DNA of 64,000 nucleotides from Steromphala cineraria. Its lineage: Eukaryota > Mollusca > Gastropoda > Trochida > Trochidae. The translations under genes were made by a program, and so were the position numbers. Positions 46,105 through 58,446 of this stretch are shown here, piece by piece. Location: positions 69,652,754 to 69,716,753 of the forward strand of contig OU744725.1 in the NCBI GenBank assembly GCA_916613615.1, read 5' to 3'. Position 1 is the stretch's first letter. Every line of letters starts with the position of its first letter. The notes below the pieces were generated by a model. It searched no databases and was not told the origin of the DNA. It was given only the letters and a program-made list of their open reading frames with translations.

Positions 46105-49100
46105 CTCGAGCCCCATTCTCTTACTATAGAGGTAGATTAGTATAATCCTAATTTCCCTCTCGAGCCCCATTCTCTTACTATAGAGGTAGATTAGTATAAT
46201 CCTAGTTTCCGTCTCGAGCCCCATTCTCTTACTATAGAGGTAGATTAGTATAATCCTAATTTCCCTCTCGAGCCCCATTCTCTTACTATAGAGGTAGATT
46301 AGTATAATCCTAGTTTCCGTCTCGAGCCCCATTCTCTTACTATAGAGGTAGATTAGTATAATCCTAATTTCCCTCTCGAGCCCCATTCTCTTACTATAGA
46401 GGTAGATTAGTATAATCCTAGTTTTCGGTCGAGCCCCATTCTCTTACTATAGAGGTAGATTAGTATAATCCTAGTTTCCGTCTCGAGCCCCATTCTCTTA
46501 CTATAGAGGTAGATTAGTATAATCCTAGTTTCCGTCTCGAGCCCCATTCTCTTACTATAGAGGTAGATTAGTATAATCCTAATTTCCCTCTCGAGCCCCA
46601 TTCTCTTACTATAGAGGTAGATTAGTATAATCCTAGTTTTCGGTCGAGCCCCATTCTCTTACTATAGAGGTAGATTAGTATAATCCTAGTTTCCGTCTCT
46701 AGCCCCATTCTCTTACCATAGAGGTAGATTACTATAATCCTAATTTCCCTCTCGAGCCCCATTCTCTTACTATAGAGGTAGATTAGTATAATCCTAGTTT
46801 CCGTCTCGAGCCCCATTCTCTTACTATAGAGGTAGATTAGTATAATCCTAGTTTCCCTCTCTAGCCCCATTCTCTTACTATAGAGGTAGAGTAGTATAAT
46901 CCTAGTTTCCGTCTCGAGCCCATTTCTCTTACTATAGAGGTAGATTAGTATAATCCTAATTTCCCTCTCGAGCCCCATTCTCTTACTATAGAGGTAGATT
47001 AGTATAATCCTAGTTTCCGTCTCGAGCCCCATTCTCTTACTATAGAGGTAGATTAGTATAATCCTAGTTTTCGGTCGAGCCCCATTCTCTTACTATAGAG
47101 GTAGATTAGTATAATCCTAGTTTCCCTCTCTAGCCCCATTCTCTTACTATAGAGGTAGATTAGTATAATCCTAGTTTCCCTCTCTAGCCCCATTCTCTTA
47201 CTATAGAGATAGATTAGTATACTCCTAGTTTCCCTCTCTAGCCCCATTCTCTTACTATAGAGGTAGATTAGTATAATCCTAGTTTCCCTCTCGAGCCCCA
47301 TTCTCTTACTATAGAGGTAGATTAGTATAATCCTAGTTTCCCTCTCTAGCCCCATTCTCTTACTATAGAGGTAGATTAGTATAATCCTAGTTTCCGTCTC
47401 GAGCCCCATTCTCTTACTATAGAGGTAGATTAGTATAATCCTAGTTTCCCTCTCTAGCCCCATTCTCTTACTATAGAGGTAGATTAGTATAATCCTAGTT
47501 TCCGTCTCGAGCCCCATTCTCTTACTATAGAGGTAGATTAGTATAATCCTAGTTTCCCTCTCGAGCCCCATTCTCTTACTTTAGAGGTAGATTAGTATAA
47601 TCCTAGTTTCCCTCTCTAGCCCCATTCTCTTACTATAGAGGTAGATTAGTATAATCCTAGTTTCCGTCTCGAGCCCCATTCTCTTACTATAGAGGTAGAG
47701 TAGTATAATCCTAGTTTCCGTCTCGAGCCCCATTCTCTTACTATAGAGGTAGATTAGTATAATCCTAGTTTCCCTCTCTAGCCCCATTCTCTTACTATAG
47801 AGGTAGATTAGTATAATCCTAGTTTCCGTCTCGAGCCCCATTCTCTTACTATAGAGGTAGATTAGTATAATCCTAATTTCCCTCTCTAGCCCCATTCTCT
47901 TACTATAGAGGTAGAGTAGTATAATCCTAGTTTCCGTCTCGAGCCCCATTATCTTACTATAGAGGTAGATTAGTATAATCCTAGTTTCCGTCTCGAGCCC
48001 CATTCTTTTACTATAGAGGTAGATTAGTATACTCCTAATTTCCCTCTCTAGCCCCATTCTCTTACTATAGAGGTAGAGTAGTATAATCCTAGTTTCCGTC
48101 TCGAGCCCCATTCTCTTACTATAGAGGTAGATTAGTATAATCCTAATTTCCCTCTCGAGCCCCATTCTCTTACTATAGAGGTAGATTAGTATAATCCTAG
48201 TTTTCGGTCGAGCCCCATTCTCTTACTATAGAGGTAGATTAGTATAATCCTAGTTTCCCTCTCTAGCCCCATTCTCTTACTAAAGAGGGAGAGTAGTATA
48301 ATCCTAGTTTCCGTCTCGAGCCCCATTCTCTTACTATAGAGGTAGATTAGTATAATCCTAATTTCCCTCTCTAGCCCCATTCTCTTACTATAGAGGTAGA
48401 GTAGTATAATCCTAGTTTCCGTCTCGAGCCCCATTCTCTTACTATAGAGGTAGATTAGTATAATCCTAATTTCCCTCTCGAGCCCCATTCTCTTACTATA
48501 GAGGTAGATTAGTATAATCCTAGTTTTCGGTCGAGCCCCATTCTCTTACTATAGAGGTAGATTAGTATAATCCTAGTTTCCCTCTCTAGCCCCATTCTCT
48601 TACTAAAGAGGGAGAGTAGTATAATCCTAGTTTCCGTCTCGAGCCCCATTCTCTTACTATAGAGGTAGATTAGTATAATCCTAATTTCCCTCTCGAGCCC
48701 CATTCTCTTACTATAGAGGTAGATTAGTATAATCCTAGTTTCCGTCTCGAGCCCCATTCTCTTACTATAGAGGTAGAGTAGTATAATCCTAGTTTCCGTC
48801 TCGAGCCCCATTCTTTTACTATAGAGGTAGATTAGTATAATCCTAGTTTCCCTCTCTAGCCCCATTCTCTTACTATAGAGGTAGATTAGTATAATCCTAG
48901 TTTCCGTCTCTAGCCCCATTCTCTTACTATAGAGGTAGATTAGTATAATCCTAGTTTCCCTCTCTAGCCCCATTCTCTTACTATAGAGGTAGATTAGTAT
49001 AATCCTAGTTTCCCTCTCTAGCCCCATTCTCTTACTATAGAGGTAGATTAGTATACTCCTAGTTTCCCTCTCTAGCCCCATTCTCTTACTATAGAGGTAG

Positions 49101-51507
49101 ATTAGTATAATCCTAGTTTCCGTCTCGAGCCCCATTCTCTTACTATAGAGGTAGAGTAGTATAATCCTAGTTTCCGTCTCGAGCCCCATTCTCTTACTAT
49201 AGAGGTAGATTAGTATACTTCTAGTTTCCCTCTCTAGCCCCATTCTCTTTCTATAGAGGTAGATTAGTATAATCCTAGTTTCCCTCTCTAGCCCCATTCT
49301 CTTACTATAGAGGTAGATTAGTATAATCCTAGTTTCCCTCTCTAGCCCCATTCTCTTACTATAGAGGTAGATTAGTATAATCCTAGTTTCCGTCTCGAGC
49401 CCCATTCTCTTACTATAGAGGTAGATTAGTATAATCCTAGTTTCCCTCTCTAGCCCCATTCTCTTACTATAGAGGTAGATTAGTATAATCCTAGTTTCCC
49501 TCTCTAGCCCCATTCTCTTACTATAGAGGTAGAGTAGTATAATCCTAGTTTCCGTCTCGAGCCCCATTCTCTTACTATAGAGGTAGATTAGTATACTTCT
49601 AGTTTCCCTCTCTAGCCCCATTCTCTTTCTATAGAGGTAGATTAGTATAATCCTAGTTTCCCTCTCTAGCCCCATTCTCTTACTATAGAGGTAGATTAGT
49701 ATAATCCTAGTTTCCGTCTCTAGCCCCATTCTCTTACTATAGAGGTAGATTAGTATAATCCTAGTTTCCGTCTCGAGCCCCTTTCTCTTACTATAGAGGT
49801 AGATTAGTATAATCCTAGTTTCCCTCTCTAGCCCCATTCTCTTACTATAGAGGTAGATTAGTATAATCCTAGTTTCCGTCTCGAGCCCCATTCTTTTACT
49901 ATAGAGGTAGATTAGTATAATCCTAGTTTCCGTCTCTAGCCCCATTCTCTTACTATAGAGGTAGATTAGTATAATCCTAGTTTCCGTCTCGAGCCCCATT
50001 CTCTTACTATAGAGGTAGATTAGTATAATCCTAGTTTCCCTCTCTAGCCCCATTCTCTTACTATAGAGGTAGAGTAGTATAATCCTAGTTTCCGTCTCGA
50101 GCCCCATTCTCTTACTATAGAGGTAGATTAGTATACTTCTAGTTTCCCTCTCTAGCCCCATTCTCTTTCTATAGAGGTAGATTAGTATAATCCTAGTTTC
50201 CCTCTCTAGCCCCATTCTCTTACTATAGAGGTAGATTAGTATAATCCTAGTTTCCGTCTCTAGCCCCATTCTCTTACTATAGAGGTAGATTAGTATAATC
50301 CTAGTTTCCGTCTCGAGCCCCTTTCTCTTACTATAGAGGTAGATTAGTATAATCCTAGTTTCCCTCTCTAGCCCCATTCTCTTACTATAGAGGTAGATTA
50401 GTATAATCCTAGTTTCCGTCTCGAGCCCCATTCTTTTACTATAGAGGTAGATTAGTATAATCCTAGTTTCCGTCTCTAGCCCCATTCTCTTACTATAGAG
50501 GTAGATTAGTATAATCCTAGTTTCCGTCTCGAGCCCCATTCTCTTTCTATAGAGGTAGATTAGTATAATCCTAGTTTCCCTCTCTAGCCCCATTCTCTTA
50601 CTATAGAGGTAGATTAGTATACTCCTAGTTTCCCTCTCTAGCCCCATTCTCTTACTATAGAGGTAGATTAGTATAATCCTAGTTTCCGTCTCGAGCCCCA
50701 TTCTCTTACTAGAGAGGTAGATTAGTATAGTCCTAGTTTCCGTCTCTAGCCCCATTCTCTTACTATAGAGGTAGATTAGTATAATCCTAGTTTCCGTCTC
50801 GAGCCCCATTCTCTTTCTATAGAGGTAGATTAGTATAATCCTAGTTTCCCTCTCTAGCCCCATTCTCTTACTATAGAGGTAGATTAGTATAATCCTAGTT
50901 TCCGTCTCGAGCCCCATTCTCTTTCTATAGAGGTAGATTAGTATAATCCTAGTTTCCCTCTCTAGTCCCATTCTCTTACTATAGAGGTAGATTAGTATAA
51001 TCCTAGTTTCCGTCTCGAGCCCCATTCTCTTACTATAGAGGTAGATTAGTATAATCCTAGTTTCCCTCTCTAGCCCCATTCTCTTTCTATAGAGGTAGAT
51101 TAGTATAATCCTAGTTTCCGTCTCGAGCCCCATTCTCTTACTATAGAGGTAGATTAGTATAATCCTAGTTTCCCTCTCTAGCCCCATTCTCTTTCTATAG
51201 AGGTAGATTAGTATAATCCTAGTTTCCATCCTTAGCCCTCTCCTTGAAGAACTGATTTCAAAGATAAAATGGTAGCGCTGTTACTGTTGGCAAAATTATT
51301 TTGCATTGTACTATTGATCTCCGTGCCTTATCAAGTTAACAAAGGTAGATAAGTATAATCCTAGTTTCCCTCTCTAGCCCCATTCTCTTACTATAGAGGT
51401 AGATAAGTATAATCCTAGTTTCCCTCTCGAGCCCCATTCTCTTACTATAGAGCTAGATTAGTATAATCCTAGTTTCCGTCTCGAGCCCCATTCTCTTACT
51501 ATAGAGG
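46105..51507. repeat. 54-bp satellite, main array (about 100 units)
   Basis: Tandem 54-bp units with a handful of recurring variants (CCGTCTC/CCCTCTC, CTCGAG/CTCTAG, AGTTTCC/AATTTCC, GATTAG/GAGTAG, CTTACTA/CTTTCTA). A 53-bp variant with GTTTTCGGTC occurs at 46421, 46636, 47067, 48200 and 48523. Higher-order blocks are visible: alternating dimers at about 46140-46430, a 323-bp repeat marked by CTAAAGAGGGAGAG at about 48282 and 48605, and a 540-bp repeat between about 49527 and 50600. One spacer block occurs near the right end (about 51237-51340). The minus strand is open in one frame, with an 18-residue period MGLETETRIILIYLYSKR. Confidence 0.95.
48509..51229 (-). other. 906-codon open frame across the satellite (probably not a gene)
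   Basis: The unit length of 54 bp is divisible by 3, so a frame open in one unit stays open. It reads MGLE(T/R)E(T/I)RIILIYLYSKR about 50 times without a stop until a 53-bp unit shifts the frame (ending LDRKLGLY). The other five frames have a stop in each unit. Most recurring variants change the amino acid (T/R, T/I, I/L, I/S, S/R), while CTC/CTA is the main silent one; that is not the pattern of purifying selection. No signal peptide, promoter or intron evidence supports translation. A hydrophobic IILIYLY core would make any product aggregation-prone or membrane-associated. Confidence 0.3.
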
Positions 51508-51788
51508 TTGATCAAGTCATTAATGTTGACCAAGCCTCTGTTCGAAAACGAACAGATCCCTGGTTTCCAGCAATTCAAGCAGTGTCTCACCACACAACTC
51601 ATCAAACAGTTCAGCCAATGACAACACAATGGATAGGGTTGTTCCTGTTACAAGGCCTGATTGCAGACTTCAATTCCAATCAGGCCTCTCCCATCGTGAC
51701 TAATAGATGGGATCACCTTACTTAACCCATTTAAAGAAAGATTGAATCAAGATTTTATGACTCGATCTACCTCTATGTAGATAGAAAT
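51489..51788. mobile_element. 9-bp-TSD MITE-family relic at the array edge
   Basis: The last satellite unit grades into this element: CATTCTCTTACTATAGAGGT followed by TGATCAAGTCATTAATGTTG and CCTCTGTTCG, which are the family's end sequences. The other end is ATGACTCGATCTACCTCTAT, decayed. The body is diverged. Confidence 0.5.
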
Positions 51789-52498
51789 GGTTGATGGTGA
51801 TGCATCGCTATTTTCTGGGTACATTCAGTAGCAGCAAAACTGCTCTGGAAATACCAATATTCAATAACACATATGCTATCCGTAATGTAAGAGTGAATCA
51901 TACGATATGTTTACGATATTAGGAAATATATCACATTTCATGCATTTTATGATACTTGTAACGTTGTATTAATATCTGACATTCTTTGACATTTATCAAC
52001 TACTACAATGTAGCTAGTTTGTTTAAATTTATACAATACATATTGCCTGCGTCATTTAATTTCAAGAGGGAAGCGTCATTATTTTGTTTGCAAAATGGAC
52101 TTGAGGTTAAACTTACAAATGCATTAACATGCTCAATAATCAATGCTTTTAAGGTTCACATCTGGAATTTCACTACAGTTAAATGAGATTAATACTGGAT
52201 AATACACTTGCGAAATCGTTTTTAATACTCTTGATGGATATATACAATTTGGAAACATTGGATGGATAGAGTTTTAGACGAATGCACATGTACCCTAAGA
52301 GTCAATTTGTTTGACATGTAGATTGTCCTTCACAAGAAAATCAATTTGAACGTGATCTTAAAGGGATGGTACATTTTGACCACAATAATCAAATCGTGTG
52401 AGTTAATTATATAAGACCAAGACGTTCTTTCCTCGCAGGTGAGGTTTAGTCATGTTGATCAAACCTCCGTTCGGATGAGCCGTATTTGCGTCCTAGAG

Positions 52499-53191
52499 CA
52501 TTCTCTTCTTACAGAGGTAGATCAAGTCAGCAGTTATTGACCCTAGCCGTATCAAGTCATGAATTATGATCGAGGCTCTGTTCCAAAGAGCCGAGTTTGC
52601 GGACCGGAATGTCTGAATGGATGCCATCAAATATAGTTGTGCAATCAGCGACGGTGACAAACCTGTCCAAACGAGTGTTGCTACATGTACTTGCTTTAAC
52701 AATTCAAAAAGGAATGCAATCTGAATAAATCTAATCTACGGTTCTATGTACTATCAATCTAACATCTACTAGAATACTATCATGCATACAATAATGTGAT
52801 TATTTTTCGTCACGTAAGTGTCTTTGCGATGTGCAATCAGTATTTGTTATAAACAACTAGAGTGTAAACCAAACCAGTTGAAAACATATAATCATTATCT
52901 AAAGATACGTCCAAACAATCGGATTATTCATCAAGATGGTCACTCGGGTTTTCCGGAAGAAGCTGAACTCCACACAGCATGAATCAAAAATACAATACTG
53001 TGAGATAGGGCATATATGCCTATTGGCTGAGCGGCTGAGTTCAGCAGGGAGGCCCGCCTTGACAAAAATCAGAAAAAAGACAAAATAATAAAACAAAACT
53101 TTGGAGCTACCTTTATTTAGATTGTGGCGCATTGTTTACGCCAGGGGAAACCAGGGATTTGTGCTAAATCTACCTCTGTAGGGAGAGAATG
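52499..53191. mobile_element. 9-bp-TSD MITE-family copy with extra internal sequence
   Basis: The left end CATTCTCTTCTTACAGAGGT and right end CTACCTCTGTAGGGAGAGAA are inverted. Internal family words GTTGTGCAATCAGC and GCCAGGGGAAACC are present. At about 690 bp it is longer than the other copies, and a partial second end lies just outside at 52435-52480, so a nested or composite insertion is likely. Confidence 0.55.
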
Positions 53192-53212
53192 AAGGATTAG
53201 AATGGTTGAAAT

Positions 53213-54960
53213 AAAAGAAAAAGAATTAACTTCATAGATAAAATGGTTGTGCTGTTAGTATTGGCAAAATTCCTTAACATTGTACTATTGATCTCCGGGC
53301 CATATGTACCAATATATACTATGCTTGTCTGTCTAACATATATAGGGATACAACTGAACACTTACTTTTAAGAACTAGTTTTATACTATTGGCATCCTGT
53401 TTGTAAAAAAAACTAAAACTAAAGGGACATTTCTAGTAAGCAGATGTTTAAACAATATATTACAAAAACAGTTCCGCTGATGTCAGTTGATCATGTAGCT
53501 TCTTTCAGAAAAGTAGTTGTTTCATCATTTAGAATAATAATTAATAGAATTTTTGTAATCAAATACATATTTGAAGATGTCATTGTGTCTCAAGTTATTT
53601 TCTTTAATAGCAAACGATTATGTTACCGGAGTTTCTGATAACACACATGTCACGCGTTCCCGGAGTTTCTGATAACACACATGTCACTCAGCTTTCATGT
53701 TGTATGAAATGTTGTTAAATGTAACTAAACTATAGAAGTGTGATAAAACTTTTTGCAGTTATATTCTACATTTTCAAGTTATCATTGTTTCATGAAGTGC
53801 TCGTCCTATTATTATAAGGATCATTTATGAAAGGATTATTTCAAACAGTAAGATGTTCAAGATACCACTGTCATCTGTCAGAAAAATGAAAATAAAATGT
53901 TCCAACTATAGACAATGTATTTAAACTAAATGCAGCAGTGATAAACCAGATATGTAAGGTTAATTTCAGCCATGCAATTCCTTTTACTCACACACTATAA
54001 TTTAAAGATATTCACACAAAAATGGCCGCGGGTGGATTTTATGTGAATCTTTAGAGTTTGTTCTATGACTATGGATGATTTGTTTGTGTAATGAGATTGT
54101 TCACACTATCAAAATAAAACATTTAGCAATAACCTTTAATTACCAATGAAACATTTAAAACATAAAATGTTCAAAACAACGTGCTACTGCCCTTTTAAAG
54201 AAATCAGCACCAATTGAATCCATTCATCCATTAGCGTTAGAAGAGCATATCATTTCAAGTATTTGTTTAGACCACTAAGATTGCTGTCTGTACATAAGCT
54301 ATCACTTAAATGAAATTTGCTTTGTTCAATGTTATGCTTTATTGTAGAGTTACCTAATAATAAGCGTAAATTCAAAGCAGGAATACTTGTGATGTTTTAC
54401 GTCCATAATGATAATAAAACTTTTGTCGAAGCAAAATTACATCTTCAATTGTTTTGTTGTTTGGTCGAAAAGGTTTAGAAATACACTCTTACACTTGCAC
54501 ATCTTACACAAACAGCTGGAATTATACTCATTATAATCAATTGGAGGTATATGGAATTTTTTAATGAAAAAAATAATTTTTTCGGTTTTTAGTTTTGGGC
54601 TTAAATGCTCTCGTGCCATAATTTCTCGTAGATCGAAATTACTCTATCTGCCACATAACTATGAATATATATTTGAGGTAGAATTTGATTACCAAAAAAT
54701 AATAGCAATAAAACCGATTGCAGTACCTTTAGGTTAGGCATTAGCGTCTATTAGTTCATAGTGACTTCGGGTTACCCTCAAAATAGCTCTATATGTAATT
54801 GTCAAGTGATAATTGTGCAAGTAAGAAGTCTAGACATTCAATTTAAGTCTCAGGAAGCTGGAACCCCTATTGTAGATGTACTTCTGAAATATATCTGCTG
54901 GAAACTTCTCAGTGTTTGATAAAGTTTTCACGACATCAATGTTAATGGTCGGGGTTCTGT
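53213..54960. repeat. segmental-duplication copy B, second part
   Basis: 53213-53310 matches the spacer block of copy A (about 30165-30235). 54196-54330 matches 30390-30535, and 54360-54850 matches 31745-32215. The part at about 53320-54195 is not in copy A and includes a 43-bp tandem duplication (CGGAGTTTCTGATAACACAC at about 53626 and 53669) and a TTAA MITE. Non-coding. Confidence 0.7.
53884..54194. mobile_element. TTAA-type MITE, copy 4, one end lost
   Basis: The right end GTGCTACTGCCCTT is followed by TTAA at 54195-54198. The body matches 61541-61881 in the same orientation, but the left terminus is missing or too diverged to see. Confidence 0.7.
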
Positions 54961-56181
54961 TTTAAGCTGCTGGTGTAGTTTGTGTTCATAGTCACGTGGA
55001 TTTCAGCTACATAAATGCCCTGGGATAATTTCGTTTCCGGCAAAAAGTCATCGGTGATTTATGGAATGTGTTTGAAAGAGTGAAATTTGTTCTTAGTATT
55101 TAAATTTGATCCTTAAAGGTTAAACAATTTCCATATAAGGGACACTTTTCATAACAACAAGTAATTGCAATGAATAGTTAACATAAAGAATTCTATATTT
55201 TATGTTTACATCACAGTGAAAATCAGACATGGAGTGGGGATGGAACTCACCCTTCAATTTTCTTGTTAAAAAATCTCCATTTAAGTAAAATACAATAAAA
55301 TATTGCATTAGAACTTGGTGAAAACTATATGAACCTTTAAGAATCGTTATGGATGTAAATTAAGATTGATTTACATTTACAGCGACTAAGCTGCGAATCA
55401 TTATGAAACAAATTAGCAATGGGAAGCCAATGAATCGTTGTAATCTTGTTTCATATCAAATTGCATGTATCTTCTTTGTGTCAAAGTTTGCCATGTGCAT
55501 TGTGATAACATTCAACATGAAAAACGGTGTTCCATGTAATCAGAAAATAGATGACATCATAAACGTTTTACATAATCAGTACTGACGTCACAATGCTATG
55601 ACGTCATAAACATGAAATCACACGCACAATTTTAGCAAGCATGTGCGATATTACCGCATTTAAGTTTTTATTTATTTAATAAAATACTTATTATTACGAT
55701 TGGGCAACTACTAATCATGAAACAGTGAGTGACGACTGAGGCCAGGAAGGCATATAGAAATCTTTGGATATACAAATCAATGGTTGTGATTTTCACGTTT
55801 AAAGTACATAAAGAGAGAACCAATTTTGTTCTGGACATAATCTCAATTGAGTTCTCTCTAAGATATGAAGCATTGTCCTTAGGCAATCTTGAAGCTATTT
55901 GAATGCATGACCCTATAACAAATACTGGCTGAGTGTACATTTTAAAGTCTAACGCAAGATCTGTACAGGTTGGTTTAGATTTGATTAGTCGCTAGCACGT
56001 CTGGGGGATTTGGTAAGTAACGCCGGTTGCAGAGTTCTGCTTATGATAATTATGATGAGTCTCAAAATCAATATTGAACAAAAGTCTATTGGAATAATAC
56101 AATCCCTGTCTCAAGCTTAATCATTCCTCTTCAGAAACTTTCATAATAAGATTTCATTAACAGTAGACTAACCAATCGCCC
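54961..56181. other. non-coding stretch, nothing recognised
   Basis: AT-rich. At about 55583-55618 there is a TGACGTCACAATGCTATGAC-type sequence related to the cluster near 9580-9625. No gene recognised. Confidence 0.45.
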
Positions 56182-56190
56182 CACACCAAT

Positions 56191-56549
56191 CATTCTCTCC
56201 CGACAGAGGCAGATCAAGTCATGAAATGTTGATACAGCCTCTGTTCTATTACGCTAACTTTGTGGGATAGAAAGGGAGATGCCTGATTGGAGGCAATCGA
56301 AGTTAGTTGTGCAATCAGCTTTGCTGTTCTAAAATCATCATCATGGCTTCTGAATCATGGCAAAAGCATTCTGAAATAAACCACCCTTAACATGCGAGAA
56401 GCGTTGTCATCTGATAAAGAAATTTTAAATGGATTGTGGTGTAATTGTGGCCGCCAGGGGAAACTACCGGAACCCACAGATTTCGGCGTAATAGAACAGA
56501 GGCTGTATCAGAATTTCATGACTTGATCTGCCTCTGTGGGGAGAGAATG
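56191..56549. mobile_element. 9-bp-TSD MITE, best preserved copy
   Basis: Flanked by a perfect 9-bp direct repeat CACACCAAT at 56182-56190 and 56550-56558. The inverted ends are about 60 bp long: CATTCTCTCCCGACAGAGGC on the left and the complement of GCCTCTGTGGGGAGAGAATG on the right, continuing through CCTCTGTTCTATTACGC. It is 359 bp with no coding capacity. A 9-bp duplication suggests a Mutator-type (or other 8-9 bp) transposase acting in trans. Confidence 0.88.
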
Positions 56550-56559
56550 CACACCAATC

Positions 56560-57900
56560 TTTGTCAGCAAATGTAATATATTAAACAGTTAGTGACTTGA
56601 TTGGTGAACAGAACACGACAGGCTGTAGCTCTCTCGCCACCTTATCCACACTACCACAACAATAAGTCGGTCTTCTTTAATGAAGTTGAAAATTCGTAGT
56701 TACAACGTAATCCACTAGTAGAATTCTAAACACAGTCATGATGACCTTTCTATATTATGACATTTAAATCAAATGAACTATAGCTATGGCTTTGATTTTG
56801 CTAACGGCTAAATGATTCACCCGATACGCACGCTGTCATGGCTTTAAACCAAGGGGTTATGGTCACTGTCATTGCGTGAGCTGCCGTGATAACCTTAAAC
56901 CCCTTAACACGTAACCCAGGTAAGCGCTGTCATGGCACATCACCCAATGATCCCTAACCCGAGCACCATTATTTTTGACCATGAGCGAGAATCATCATAA
57001 TTATAGACCTGTGCATTTCAACTGTGGTGATATTTTTTATGACGCATTAGATATCACATTGCGAGTTTCTTGGTACATGATTTACCATTGCAAAAAGTTC
57101 AAAATCATTACCAGCTATATGAAGTCAGAAATTATCTGCCCTTAGCTCGTTAAGCAGTCGAGTGTGACGGATGACCTGCCCTCCAAGACACTGCATGAGC
57201 TTTGACCTTGCTGCGTCATTGAGACTAAGTAAACACACACTAGCATATGAAGAACAAAAAAACTAGGAAAAACGTTCAATCATTTAAAGAAATATTTAAT
57301 AGAAATAATACGTCTATGAGGGTGGTTTCTTCTACATCCGTACAAGTAACAGAACCATTATATTAGAACGTAGAAAATAAAAGATGAACAAAAGATGGAT
57401 GACAAAATTGAACGCAACTTGTCTGATTACTTAAAGATCACTACTTGATTCAGTAGCAAACCTCTATCAATAGTGACATTTACAGGAAAATTGAAAAGGT
57501 AACCTACGTTGTATAGTGACCATAGGGAGGTTACTGGTTTATATATAAATTTGACGTGTGAATTAGCTTCCGAATGACTTAAATATTTTCACTTCAAACA
57601 AGAATTTATCACCTGCCATATTGGTTTGAATATTGGAGATGTTTTGAGTTTATATAATGAATCGAGCTTAACTTTTGAAATTTTCATGTTCATATCAAAG
57701 CAAAACAATATAAACCCCTGCTCAAAAGAAAGTATACCAAGAAAAAAATTGAATAATTTTTTTAATACCTAGATTATATATATGAAATGATTCTTAAACA
57801 CGTTGCAGGAACACAACACACTGTTTTCATGACAATAAGCGGAAAATAGTGAGAACTTTCATGCAACAAGTTATTTACCAATGATGACGTTGAGTCGCAT
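56560..57900. other. non-coding stretch, nothing recognised
   Basis: No gene recognised. The last part, from about 57700, may contain the left terminus of the Tc1-like relic that follows, but I could not define it. Confidence 0.4.
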
Positions 57901-57975
57901 CCCATGTAATGCATGTGCAAAATCACTGTATAAAACACATGATACTGTACATCAAGACAGTAGCAAAAAAAACAC

Positions 57976-58446
57976 ATGAAAGAAATGCCGAGGTTAACGG
58001 CAATACAGAGAGAGAGAGAGAGAGCCATTGGTATGGCCCAGCATGGTGCCACACACGTCGCCATTGCCAGAACGTTTGGATGCACGCGTGTTTGCATTTC
58101 CCGATTAATGCAACGCCTTCGTCAGACAATTCAGACGTTAGACAGGCCTAGAAGTGGTAGACCACGGGTCACAACGCCCGTGGAAGACCGTCATATCCGG
58201 GTTATTCACTAAAGAAACCGGTTCGTCACTGCGACAGAAACAGCAGCGACGGCATTGGGACATCCGGTCAGTAGACACACGGTGTACCGCAGATTACGTC
58301 AGGCTGGTATTCGAGCACGTCGACCCTACCGTGGCGTGACGCTGACGCGCAAACATCGACGCAACAGATTGATATGGGCAATGTGTATTTTACATCATAC
58401 ACCATTTGCGGATCAACAGGCGGTGGCAGAGTTCCAAATAAAGTAA
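57976..58446 (+). pseudogene. Tc1-like transposase, N-terminal fragment with a stop codon
   Basis: The frame encodes the two helix-turn-helix DNA-binding modules of a Tc1/mariner transposase: MPRLTAIQRERERAIGMAQH and VAIARTFGCTRVCISRLMQR, then the GRPR hinge (RPRSGRPRVTTP). One in-frame TAA at 58210-58212 interrupts it. The same frame continues with ALGHPVSRHTVYRRLRQAGI and ARRPYRGVTLTRKHRRNRL. After WAMCILHH the sequence leaves the family: the DDE catalytic domain is deleted and the frame ends at 58446. The element cannot move itself. Confidence 0.8.

Noticed and set aside
45531..46129. Frames of 85-122 codons on both strands over LINE ORF1
   Set aside because: Shadows of the ORF1 frame, which alone shows the RRM-like domain pattern.
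48509..51229. CRISPR-like array interpretation of the regular 54-bp repeats
   Set aside because: Units are contiguous with no unique spacers, and the sequence context is eukaryotic; it is a satellite.
56825..56950. Possible inverted duplication around CTGTCATGGC and AAACCCCTTAAC words
   Set aside because: Matches are short and broken; I could not define arms or boundaries.
57774..58151. Minus- and plus-strand frames of 68-107 codons around the Tc1 relic
   Set aside because: They overlap the transposase frame in other phases and show no family motifs; a GA-rich run gives their Ser/Leu or Arg/Glu strings.
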